Source of the DNA: an uncultured Planctomycetaceae bacterium
GTDB lineage: Bacteria > Planctomycetota > Planctomycetia > Pirellulales > UBA1268
NCBI GenBank assembly: GCA_903885855.1
Contig: CAISKG010000370.1
Coordinates: 1-9,208, forward strand
Length of the DNA stretch: 9,208 bases
Reading direction: 5' to 3'
Below the pieces are notes generated by a model. That model did no database searches. It had not been told where the DNA came from and saw only the letters and a program-made list of their open reading frames with translations. The translations under genes and the position numbers were made by a program. Shown here piece after piece: positions 1 through 6,279 of this stretch (its first letter is position 1; each line of letters starts with the position of its first letter).

Positions 1-593
1 AAGGCCGAGCCGTGGTTCTGGGCGCCGCCGTGGTAGAGCGAGGGGGAGAGACTGATGAAGCCGGGGAGGTTGTCGTTCTCGCTGCCGAGTCCGTAGAGCG
101 TCCAGGCGCCGAGGCTGGGGCGCGCGAAGACCCCGGAGCCGGTGTTCATGGCGAGCAGCGCCGGGCCGTGCGAGACCTGGTCGCCGCCGTGCATCGAGCG
201 GATCAGGCAGAGCGTGTCGGCCCGGGCGGCCAGGCAGGGGAAAAGCTCGCTGATCTCCAGGCCGGACTGCCCGTGGCGCCCGAAGCGCCACGGCGAGGCG
301 AGCAGGTTGCCGGTGGGGGCGAATTCGAAGGCCGGCTTGGGGAGGGGGAGCGGCTGGCCGTTCATCGCCTCGAGGCGCGGCTTGGGATCGAAGGTGTCGA
401 CGTGCGAGACGCCGCCGTGCATGAAGAGGAACACCACCCGGCGGGCCCGCGGCGGAAAGTGGGGCCGGCGTGCCGCGGGGGGCGCGGCGCTCGCCGTGCC
501 GCCGGCCCCGGCGGCGAGCAGGCCCGCCAGCGCCGTGTGGCCGAAGCCGCAGGCGCTCGATCGCAGCCAGTCACGTCGGGAAAACGGGGGCAT
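1..593 (-). CDS. DUF1501 family Tat-exported protein (3' part missing, runs off left edge)
   Basis: This is the N-terminal 197 residues of a DUF1501 protein, a large exported family abundant in planctomycetes and distantly related to the sulfatase/alkaline phosphatase fold. Its reaction is not established. The start ATG (593) opens a twin-arginine signal, SRRDWLR at residues 5-11, followed by an Ala/Gly-rich hydrophobic stretch to about residue 36. The family signature follows: VVFLFMHGGVSHVDTFDPKP at 53-72, then the QSGLEISELFP segment and LCLIRSMHGGD. The gene begins 7 bp after the stop of the DUF1549/DUF1553 gene, and its Shine-Dalgarno sequence overlaps that stop, so the two are probably one transcript with coupled translation. 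This pairing is a standard planctomycete arrangement. The frame stays open to the window edge. Identification is firm; function is not. Confidence 0.93.
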   Translation of the reverse strand, partial: MPPFSRRDWLRSSACGFGHTALAGLLAAGAGGTASAAPPAARRPHFPPRARRVVFLFMHGGVSHVDTFDPKPRLEAMNGQPLPLPKPAFEFAPTGNLLASPWRFGRHGQSGLEISELFPCLAARADTLCLIRSMHGGDQVSHGPALLAMNTGSGVFARPSLGAWTLYGLGSENDNLPGFISLSPSLYHGGAQNHGSA

Positions 594-598
594 GGGGA

Positions 599-603
599 CC
601 TCA
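599..603 (-). promoter_or_regulatory. Ribosome binding site of the DUF1501 gene, overlapping the upstream stop codon
   Basis: On the minus strand TGAGG (603-599) lies 5 nt before the ATG at 593. The TGA is the stop codon of the upstream DUF1549/DUF1553 gene. A ribosome terminating there would sit on the next initiation site, which suggests translational coupling. Confidence 0.6.
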
Positions 604-3600
604 CTCGATGAACGCGAACTCACCCGAGCACAAGAGCGTCTGGCACCAGGCCTGCCAGGCGGCCAGACGTCGCTCGGCGGCACCGGCGGGCGAGTCGTCC
701 GCCGCGGCCGTCTCGCCGGCCACGAAGGCGAGCGCCTCGGCGATCTCCGCCGGCTCGGCCGGGCGGCCGAAGGCCCGCCGGCAGGCGGCGTCGACGCGCT
801 CGGCGTCGCCCGGGGCCTCCATGTCGACCAACGACCGCGCGAAGGCCAGCGCCTGCGCGCGCACCAGCGCGCCGTTCATGAGGAACAGCGCCTGCGCGGG
901 CACCGTGGTCTCGCCGCGCGTGGCCGTGACGCCGTTGGGATCGGCGGCGTCGAAGAGCGCGAGCGCGTCGGGGAGCATGTTGCGCACCTGCGGGAGGTAG
1001 AGCGTGCGGCACAGGGCCCGGTCGTAGACGGGGTCGTCGGCGGCCAGCCGGTTGGGCTTGATCTGGGCGCCGATGTCCTCCGCCTTCTCCAGGAGGGCCC
1101 GGGCGCTCGCGTCGCCGCCGCGCGTCCGCTCGAGCGACCCGGCGACGGCGAGGATCGCGTCGCGCAGCTCCTCGGCGGTGAGACGACGGCGCGGATGGCG
1201 CGCGAGCCAGCGGTTCTCCGGATCGGCCTCGAGCGTGGCGGCGGGGGCCCGCGTCGAGCGCCGGTAGGCGGCGGAAGCGAGGATCCGGCGGTGGAGCGCC
1301 TTGAGGCTCTGGCCGTCCTCGACGAAGCGGCGCGCGAGCCAGTCGAGGAGGCCGGGGTGGGAGGGGGCGGCGCCGCGCGTGCCGAAGTCGTCGGCGGTGG
1401 CCACGAGGCCGCGGCCGAAGTGCCGCTGCCAGACGCGGTTGACCAGCACGCGCGCGGCGAGCGGATGCTCGGGGGCGGTGAGCCAGCGTGCGAACTCGAG
1501 GCGGCCGCTCGTCCCCGGGGCAGCGAAGGGGGCCGCCGGGTCGGGGGGCGGCCCGGAGGCGGCCGCCGCGAAGATCCCCGGCACGCCGCGCGGGGCCACG
1601 GCACCGAGCTGGAAGCGGTTGCCGCGGAGATGGACGCGCAGGTCGCGCGGGAGGGCCTCCCTGGGCGCCATCACGACGACCGGCTCGCGGCCCCCGCCGA
1701 GCGCCACGGGGAACTCGTGCCACATGGTGGCGTTGCGGACCTCGTTCTGGAACGGCTCGGTGCTGCGGAGGATGCCGGCCAGCGCGTAGTAGTCGGCGGT
1801 GCGGATGGCGTCGAACTTGTGATCGTGGCAGCGGGCGCAGGCCAGCGACAGCCCCATCGTCGCCCGGCCGATGACGTCGATCTGGTCGTCGACGATGTCG
1901 AGCCGCGACTGCTCCTTGTCGGTCTCGGCCAGCGCCTTCGGGCCCACCATCAGGAAGCCGGTGGCGATCGTCCGGGCGGCGTCGGCGTCGGCGTCGCCCG
2001 ACGGAGGGAGCAGGTCGCCGGCGATCTGGCAGAGGAGGAAGCGGTCGTAGGGCATGTCGGCGTCGAAGGCGTCGACCACCCAGTCGCGGTAGCGCCACGC
2101 CTGGGCCATGACGGCGTTGGCGTCGTTGGCGGTGGTCTCGGCGTAGCGGGCCACGTCGAGCCAGTCGCGCGCCTGGTGCTCGGCGTAGGCCGGCGAGGCG
2201 AGGAGCCTGTCGACCACGCGCTCGAAGGCTCCGGGGGACTCGTCGGCGAGGAAGGCCGCCGTCTCCTCCGGGGTCGGCGGGAGGCCGGTGAGCCCGAACG
2301 ACACGCGCCGCAGGAGGTCGCCGCGGGCCGCCGGCGGCGCCGGCTCGAGGCCGAGCTCGTCGAGGCGCGCGCTCACGAAGCGGTCGATCGGCGTGGGCGC
2401 GGCGGCCGGATCGCGCACCGGCGGCAGGGGCGGCTCGGCGGGGGGGGCGTAGGCCCAGTGGGACCGCTCGGCGGCGCTGTAGGCCGGCGGGGCGGGGCGG
2501 TGCGGCCCGCCCAGGGGGATGGCGTAGGCGTCGCCGAGCCAGGCCTCGAGCCCCTCGCGCTCCCCGTCGGCGAGGGCCCGGTCGAAGACCATCGCCTCCC
2601 CCACGTCGCCGCGCACCGAGCCCGACCATGACACGGCCCGCCCCAGGAAGACGCCGATGTCGGGGCGATGGCGGATCGCCGGCACCGTCTCGCGGCCGTC
2701 GACGATGGGAACGCCGACACCGTCGACGTAGAGGCGCGCCGCCGAGCGCATCGGCCCCGGCGCCTTGATCGCCACCACGAGCGTCGGCCGCCCGTAGCGC
2801 GTGCGGAAGGAGCCCGGGCCGCAGGAGGCGTCGTGGTTCCAGCCGCCGGCGAGGTGCAGGGCGTGGTCCTCGGCGCGGTTGATCTGCAGCAGCAAGGCCA
2901 GGGGCAGGCCCGGGTCGGCGCCGGGATTGGCCGGATCGCCGAGGCCGAGGATGCCGTCGTGGGGCGGGCCGGCATCGTGCGGCTCGAGGTTCACCACCGC
3001 CACGAGCGTCGCGCCGGCGTCGCCCGCGATCGGCACCGGCAGGCTCGGCGAGGTGGCGTAGCCGGTGTCGGTGGCGAAGCGCACCGCCGGGCGGCGCGCG
3101 AGCGTGCTTTCGCGCACGAACGTCCCCGGCAGCCCCTGGCCGTCGGCGCGCACCCCCCGGGTGGCGCTGGCGTCGCGGCCGTGGCCGCTGGCATCGGGCC
3201 ACACGGGCACCGCCGCGCCGTCGTCGAGCGCGAGCGCCCCGGCGCGCAGCCAGAGCTGGAGATGCCCCGCGAGCGCCGGGGCGTCGGGGGGGAGGGGCGC
3301 CACGAACGGCGCGGCGGGACCGGGGCCGGCGCCCGCGCCCTCCGCGTCGCCCGGCCAGGGCGCGCCGGCGGCCACCCACGCCGCCAGCCGCTCGGTGTCG
3401 GCGGCCGGGAGCCGACCGTCGGGGGGCATCTCGAGGCCGTCGCGCTGCCAGACGGCGCGGACGAGGAGGCTCTCCTGCGGCGCCCGGCCGGGGGCGATCG
3501 CGGGGCCCGAGTCGCCGCCGCGGAGGAGGCCGGCGCGCGAGTCGAGCCGCAGCCCCGCCGCCGCGTCGGGGCCGGCGTGGCACCCCTGGCAGCGCTCCAC

Positions 3601-3726
3601 GAGCAGGGGGCGCACGAAGCGCTCGAAGAAGGCGCCGTCGACGGCCGGCTCGGCGCCGCTGGCCCCGGCGGCGAGGACGCCGGCGAGGCAGACGGCACGC
3701 CCGGCCACGAGCCCCGCCCCGCGCAT
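601..3726 (-). CDS. PSCyt1 - LamG-like - DUF1549 (PSCyt2) - DUF1553 (PSD1) exported protein
   Basis: A 1041-residue multidomain secreted protein typical of planctomycetes. After a Sec signal peptide (about 1-24, ending ASGAEP) comes a planctomycete cytochrome-c-like domain with the heme-binding motif CQGCH at 46-50 and the family pattern LRLDSRAGLLRGGDSGP. Residues about 155-400 form a LamG/concanavalin-like segment (LQLWLRAG... VPVWPDASGHGRDA... FLGRAVSW... GDVGEAMVFDRAL). DUF1549 spans about 446-650 (PIDRFVSARL, LTGLPPTPEE, DWLDVARYAET) and carries a second CxxCH, CARCHDHK from 630. DUF1553 spans about 735-1015 (RLEFARWL, LVNRVWQRHFGRGLV, RRLTAEELRDAI). The start at 3726 is preferred over an in-frame ATG at 3759 because it has a Shine-Dalgarno sequence and puts the signal peptide at the N-terminus. 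It is followed by the DUF1501 gene 7 bp away. A redox or carbohydrate-related role is often supposed for this family but is unproven. Confidence 0.95.
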   Translation of the reverse strand: MRGAGLVAGRAVCLAGVLAAGASGAEPAVDGAFFERFVRPLLVERCQGCHAGPDAAAGLRLDSRAGLLRGGDSGPAIAPGRAPQESLLVRAVWQRDGLEMPPDGRLPAADTERLAAWVAAGAPWPGDAEGAGAGPGPAAPFVAPLPPDAPALAGHLQLWLRAGALALDDGAAVPVWPDASGHGRDASATRGVRADGQGLPGTFVRESTLARRPAVRFATDTGYATSPSLPVPIAGDAGATLVAVVNLEPHDAGPPHDGILGLGDPANPGADPGLPLALLLQINRAEDHALHLAGGWNHDASCGPGSFRTRYGRPTLVVAIKAPGPMRSAARLYVDGVGVPIVDGRETVPAIRHRPDIGVFLGRAVSWSGSVRGDVGEAMVFDRALADGEREGLEAWLGDAYAIPLGGPHRPAPPAYSAAERSHWAYAPPAEPPLPPVRDPAAAPTPIDRFVSARLDELGLEPAPPAARGDLLRRVSFGLTGLPPTPEETAAFLADESPGAFERVVDRLLASPAYAEHQARDWLDVARYAETTANDANAVMAQAWRYRDWVVDAFDADMPYDRFLLCQIAGDLLPPSGDADADAARTIATGFLMVGPKALAETDKEQSRLDIVDDQIDVIGRATMGLSLACARCHDHKFDAIRTADYYALAGILRSTEPFQNEVRNATMWHEFPVALGGGREPVVVMAPREALPRDLRVHLRGNRFQLGAVAPRGVPGIFAAAASGPPPDPAAPFAAPGTSGRLEFARWLTAPEHPLAARVLVNRVWQRHFGRGLVATADDFGTRGAAPSHPGLLDWLARRFVEDGQSLKALHRRILASAAYRRSTRAPAATLEADPENRWLARHPRRRLTAEELRDAILAVAGSLERTRGGDASARALLEKAEDIGAQIKPNRLAADDPVYDRALCRTLYLPQVRNMLPDALALFDAADPNGVTATRGETTVPAQALFLMNGALVRAQALAFARSLVDMEAPGDAERVDAACRRAFGRPAEPAEIAEALAFVAGETAAADDSPAGAAERRLAAWQAWCQTLLCSGEFAFIE

Positions 3727-3733
3727 CGGTCCG

Positions 3734-3740
3734 CTCTCCC
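3734..3740 (-). promoter_or_regulatory. Ribosome binding site deciding the start of the DUF1549/DUF1553 gene
   Basis: On the minus strand GGGAGAG lies 7 nt before the ATG at 3726. The alternative ATG at 3759 would add 11 charged residues (MRRGGGRESGP) before the hydrophobic signal segment, so the downstream start is favoured. Confidence 0.55.
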
Positions 3741-3898
3741 GCCCGCCTCCGCGGCGCATCGGCCCACGTCGGCCGCGCCTCCCCGGGGGGCGAGTGTCGC
3801 CACCGCCGCGACGCCCGTCAACGACCGGGCCGACGCGGCGCGGTCGCCCGCCGGCCGGGTGACGGCGAGGAAGCCGGTTCGCCGTGGGATCGTGTCAG

Positions 3899-3929
3899 GA
3901 CGGCGGCGGGCGCGCGTCGCGCCGCCGTC
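3899..3929 (-). terminator. GC-rich hairpin at the end of the COG3014-like gene, possible terminator
   Basis: Arms GACGGCGGCG (3899-3908) and CGCCGCCGTC (3920-3929) pair perfectly over 10 bp around an 11-nt loop. The hairpin overlaps the last two read bases of the TGA stop (3930-3928). No T-run follows on the minus strand, so it is not a canonical intrinsic terminator. It may be a weak or Rho-assisted terminator, an mRNA 3' end stabiliser, or a chance product of high GC. The remaining gap to the next gene (3727-3898) shows no convincing promoter. Confidence 0.35.
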
Positions 3930-5265
3930 AGCGATCGACGGCGGCCGCGCCGCCGATGATCCCCGCGTCGACCGCCGTGACGACGAGGTAGGCGTTGCGG
4001 CCGTCCTCGACCGACACGCTCCGTGCCACGGAGCTCCCCACCGCCCGCCCCGCCTCGTCGACGGCGCACAGCGCGAGGGTGTGGTCGCCCACGGGCAGTT
4101 CGAGGCGCAGCACCTGCACCGAGTCGGGGAGCAGGCCCCAGCAGCGCGTGTCGGCGTTCTCGGCGGCCTCCCAGGCGACGCCGGCGACGTCGAAGAGGAG
4201 CGCGGCGGGCCCGAAGCGGTCGAGGCCGATGCCCTCCTTGACGCCGAACACCGTCGCCTTCTTGAGGGCCCGCCGGGCCACCGCGCGCCCCACGGCGAGG
4301 TCGTGCACCGCCGCATCCTGCTCGACCGCCATCCGCGAGACGTCGGTGATCGTGGTGGTGCGGCCGGCGGTGGTCCAGCCCGCGCCGGCCGCCCGCCCCA
4401 CGGCCACCGCGCGCACGCGCCCCGGCGCCGCCACGACGCGCGGCACGCGGATGGGGGCGATCGTGGGGGGGAGCGACTGGGCGAGCGTGGCCGACAGGAT
4501 CTGGTCGGCCACCAGCAGCGCCGCGCTCGAGGGCACCTCCTCCACGACCACCTTGCAGGGGCCGTGGCCCACCAGCGCCACCAGATGCACCACGCCGTGG
4601 CCCGGCGCGGAATGGACGCCGCCGCCGGCCCGCACCACGTCGTCGCGCGCCGGGGCGTACCCCGGCTCCCACGAGGCGACCGTGGCGTAGTGGCGCGCCG
4701 CGTCGTCGTAGTCGCGGTGGGTCGCCTCGCGGAGGATGCCGCGCAGGTAGGGGGCCAGGGCCACGGGGCGGTAGCCGCTCTTGGGGTTCGTGCCGTCGTC
4801 GGCGACGGCGGCGGCGACGATCTCCCCCTGCTTCTCGGCGGCCTGAAGCGCCAGCGCCTCGGCGTCGTCCCCCCCCGCCGCGAGGTCGGCGACCGCGGCC
4901 AGCGCACGGACGAGCACGCGCTCGTGATCCTCGCCCGCGTAGGCCCGCTGTCGGTCGTCGGTGAGCATCGACCACGCGTCCTCCGCCGGACTCTCCTGCT
5001 CGAGGTGGTCGAAGCGGTCGCGCACCGTCACGAGCAGGCGGCGTGCCTCGTCCGGCCGCCCGTCGGCCAGCGCCAGGAGCCCCTTGTCGAGGGTGAGCAC
5101 GTCGGCGTCGGACGCGTGGGAGTCGATCGCCTCGTCGACGAGCCGCTCGGCGGCGGCGATGTCGCCGCCGAAGTAGGCCGTGCGCACCGGTTCGAGCCGC
5201 GCCAGGTGCGTCGTGCAGCCGGCGAGGAGGAGGCAGGGCGCGACGATGAGGCCGGCGCGGCGCAT
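3928..5265 (-). CDS. COG3014-like TPR-type lipoprotein
   Basis: A 445-residue predicted lipoprotein. The start at 5265 gives MRRAGLIVAPCLLLAGC, a short signal with lipobox LAGC and lipidated Cys17. Residues about 20-130 are helical and TPR-like (AYFGGDIAAAERLVDEAID, LLALADGRPDEARRLL). The C-terminal half has features I associate with COG3014: a run containing RAVARRALKKA and, near residue 368, ADTRCWGLLPDSVQV followed by LPVGDHTLAL. COG3014 proteins are uncharacterised, but their genes commonly neighbour LpoB-like lipoprotein genes, and one lies directly upstream here, separated by 186 bp of repeats. The frame is open up to 5445, but that extension translates the palindromic repeats and would bury the lipoprotein signal, so it is rejected. 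No good Shine-Dalgarno sequence is visible before 5265. Family assignment comes from remembered sequence features, not a search. Confidence 0.8.
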   Translation of the reverse strand: MRRAGLIVAPCLLLAGCTTHLARLEPVRTAYFGGDIAAAERLVDEAIDSHASDADVLTLDKGLLALADGRPDEARRLLVTVRDRFDHLEQESPAEDAWSMLTDDRQRAYAGEDHERVLVRALAAVADLAAGGDDAEALALQAAEKQGEIVAAAVADDGTNPKSGYRPVALAPYLRGILREATHRDYDDAARHYATVASWEPGYAPARDDVVRAGGGVHSAPGHGVVHLVALVGHGPCKVVVEEVPSSAALLVADQILSATLAQSLPPTIAPIRVPRVVAAPGRVRAVAVGRAAGAGWTTAGRTTTITDVSRMAVEQDAAVHDLAVGRAVARRALKKATVFGVKEGIGLDRFGPAALLFDVAGVAWEAAENADTRCWGLLPDSVQVLRLELPVGDHTLALCAVDEAGRAVGSSVARSVSVEDGRNAYLVVTAVDAGIIGGAAAVDR

Positions 5266-5279
5266 GCAGGGGAGGTGGG

Positions 5280-5323
5280 GGGGCGTCCCGAGTGGAAAAA
5301 GGTCATGGATGACTTTTTCCACG
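5280..5323 (+). repeat. Truncated copy of the composite palindromic repeat (hairpin C with part of B's right end)
   Basis: Positions 5292-5322 are a 31-bp near-perfect palindrome: arms GTGGAAAAA and TTTTTCCAC, inner arms GTCAT and ATGAC, a 2-nt GG loop and one unpaired G. It is identical to the palindrome at 5415-5445 and in direct orientation, 123 bp away. The preceding GGGGCGTCCC (5280-5289) matches the right end of hairpin B in the full copy (5401-5410). This therefore looks like the remnant of a second unit in tandem rather than a stand-alone hairpin. Confidence 0.85.
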
Positions 5324-5351
5324 CCAGCGGACCGACGATGACCGAAGGAAT

Positions 5352-5445
5352 CCGCCGCTGGATGCGGCGGCTGAGCCCCGGGAAAACCTTGGCTTTTCCC
5401 GGGGCGTCCCCCCAGTGGAAAAAGGTCATGGATGACTTTTTCCAC
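5352..5445 (+). repeat. Composite palindromic repeat, full copy 1 (modules P, B and C)
   Basis: Three palindromes stand in fixed order. P (5352-5370) is CCGCCGCTGGATGCGGCGG, a 7-bp stem with a TGGAT loop. B (5375-5405) has a perfect 12-bp stem, GCCCCGGGAAAA against TTTTCCCGGGGC, around loop CCTTGGC. C (5415-5445) is the 31-bp hairpin with arms GTGGAAAAA/TTTTTCCAC. Module C begins 6 bp past the stop codon of the LpoB-like gene as read on the minus strand, so the element could act as a terminator or RNA-stabilising structure between the two lipoprotein genes. It has no coding sense. It matches the diverged unit at 7308-7400 in module order and spacing. Confidence 0.9.
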
Positions 5446-5451
5446 GTGAAG

Positions 5452-6117
5452 TTACCGCGAGGCCCGCCACCGGCTCAGGCGGCTGTGGTGGTAGCCCTTG
5501 GTGATGTCGGCGGACTGCTTGTCGTAGGCGCCGCTGCGGACGTCGACGAGCTCGAGCGAGAGCCGGTAGGAGCGCTCGTAGTCGCGGTTCTCGCGCGTGG
5601 TGCCGGAGGTGAGCGTGGCGTAGAGGAGGTAGTCGATCGGCTCCCCCTCGCGTTCCAGGTGCGCGGCGAAGTCGCGCATCCGCTGCGGCACGCAGAGCTC
5701 GTCCGGCCGGATGCGGGTGGCGCGCAGTCCCGCCTCCACGAAACGCCGGTTGAGCGGGGCGAAGACGGCCGAATCGAGGATCCGCGCGTCGATCACCTCG
5801 TAGAGTTCGTCCTTGAAGTCGCCGATGTCCTCGGCGCTCTTGTTCTCGACGCCGACGAAGCAGATCCGCTTCGGCGGGCAGGGGAGCGGCCGCCCCTCGG
5901 CGTCGTAGGAGACCTGCTGCACCGGCGCCTCGGCGTGGCGCGCGAGGAGCTTGGCCACCGCCTCGTCGACGAGCGGCGCGAAGGTCTCGCTGCCGGCCTG
6001 GTGGCTCCCCATCATGAGCCGGTCGCCGGGGGCGACGAAGCGGGCGAATTGCCGCTGCCCGCGGCAGCCGGCCAGGCACGCCACGAGCGGCAGGGCGACG
6101 AAGGTGCGGCGGAGCAT
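5452..6117 (-). CDS. LpoB-like lipoprotein (penicillin-binding-protein activator fold)
   Basis: A 221-residue lipoprotein: MLRRTFVALPLVACLAGC has lipobox LAGC with Cys18 as the lipidation site. The body resembles the C-terminal domain of LpoB, the outer-membrane lipoprotein that activates PBP1B in Escherichia coli. The matching features are an opening strand ICFVGVENKSAEDIGDFKDE, a helix with ILDSAVFAPLNRRFVEAGL, then IDYLLYATLTSG and YRLSLELVDVRSGAYDKQSADITKGY near the end. The long Pro-rich linker of the enterobacterial protein is absent. The start at 6117 has CGGGAG 6 nt upstream. The gene is first in a leftward pair with a COG3014-like gene, an association I recall from other bacteria, and is divergent from an NlpC/P60 gene. 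PBP activation in this organism is inferred; no PBP gene is in view. A CsgG-like lipoprotein is the main alternative. Confidence 0.8.
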   Translation of the reverse strand: MLRRTFVALPLVACLAGCRGQRQFARFVAPGDRLMMGSHQAGSETFAPLVDEAVAKLLARHAEAPVQQVSYDAEGRPLPCPPKRICFVGVENKSAEDIGDFKDELYEVIDARILDSAVFAPLNRRFVEAGLRATRIRPDELCVPQRMRDFAAHLEREGEPIDYLLYATLTSGTTRENRDYERSYRLSLELVDVRSGAYDKQSADITKGYHHSRLSRWRASR

Positions 6118-6123
6118 GGCGGG

Positions 6124-6129
6124 CTCCCG
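6124..6129 (-). promoter_or_regulatory. Ribosome binding site of the LpoB-like gene
   Basis: On the minus strand CGGGAG lies 6 nt before the ATG at 6117, supporting that start. Confidence 0.5.
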
Positions 6130-6206
6130 GCAGGGGACGGTCGCGGGGCGGGGACGGGAGGATAGGGAGCGGCCGGCGACGGCGGAAGGGCGCGCGCCGG
6201 CCAGGT

Positions 6207-6238
6207 TTTCCCGGTGGAAACGCGCCTTTTGCTACGAT
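6207..6238 (+). promoter_or_regulatory. Candidate promoter with an overlapping dyad, upstream of the NlpC/P60 gene
   Basis: TACGAT at 6233-6238, preceded by TGC (6230-6232), looks like an extended -10 element. It would start transcription about 35 nt before the ATG at 6280. No TTGACA-like -35 is seen. In its place is a dyad, TTTCC (6207-6211) and GGAAA (6216-6220) separated by 4 nt, which could be an operator. The region (6118-6279) is the divergent spacer between the NlpC/P60 and LpoB-like genes and is locally richer in A/T than its surroundings. Confidence 0.35.
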
Positions 6239-6267
6239 GCCGCGATGGCTCGTTGGCCCCCGGGATC

Positions 6268-6276
6268 GGGGAGGGA
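6268..6276 (+). promoter_or_regulatory. Ribosome binding site of the NlpC/P60 gene
   Basis: GGGGAGGGA lies just before the ATG at 6280, with a short 3-nt spacer from its last base. It supports 6280 over an in-frame GTG at 6214, which falls inside the putative promoter. Confidence 0.5.
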
Positions 6277-6279
6277 CGC

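Noticed and set aside
142..2631. Very long plus-strand open frame antisense to the DUF1501 and DUF1549/DUF1553 genes
   Set aside because: Its product is low-complexity Gly/Arg/Ala/Val sequence with no domain. The opposite strand carries clear conserved motifs, so the open frame is a by-product of high GC.
5266..5445. N-terminal extension of the COG3014-like gene to a start at 5445
   Set aside because: The added 60 residues are translated palindromic repeats (the same VEKVIHDLFPL peptide appears twice), and they would place the lipoprotein signal internally.
5280..5445. Possible CRISPR array from the repeated 31-bp palindrome
   Set aside because: Only two exact copies 123 bp apart, the intervening sequence is itself structured repeat, and there are no cas genes or regular spacers.
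6159..6164. TATCCT on the minus strand as a -10 element for the LpoB-like gene
   Set aside because: A single weak hexamer match with no -35 or extended element in a GC-rich context; not enough to call.
2668..6165. Plus-strand open frame of over 1,100 codons spanning several genes
   Set aside because: It crosses three minus-strand genes with recognisable signals and domains, and translates the palindromic repeats. It is an antisense artefact.
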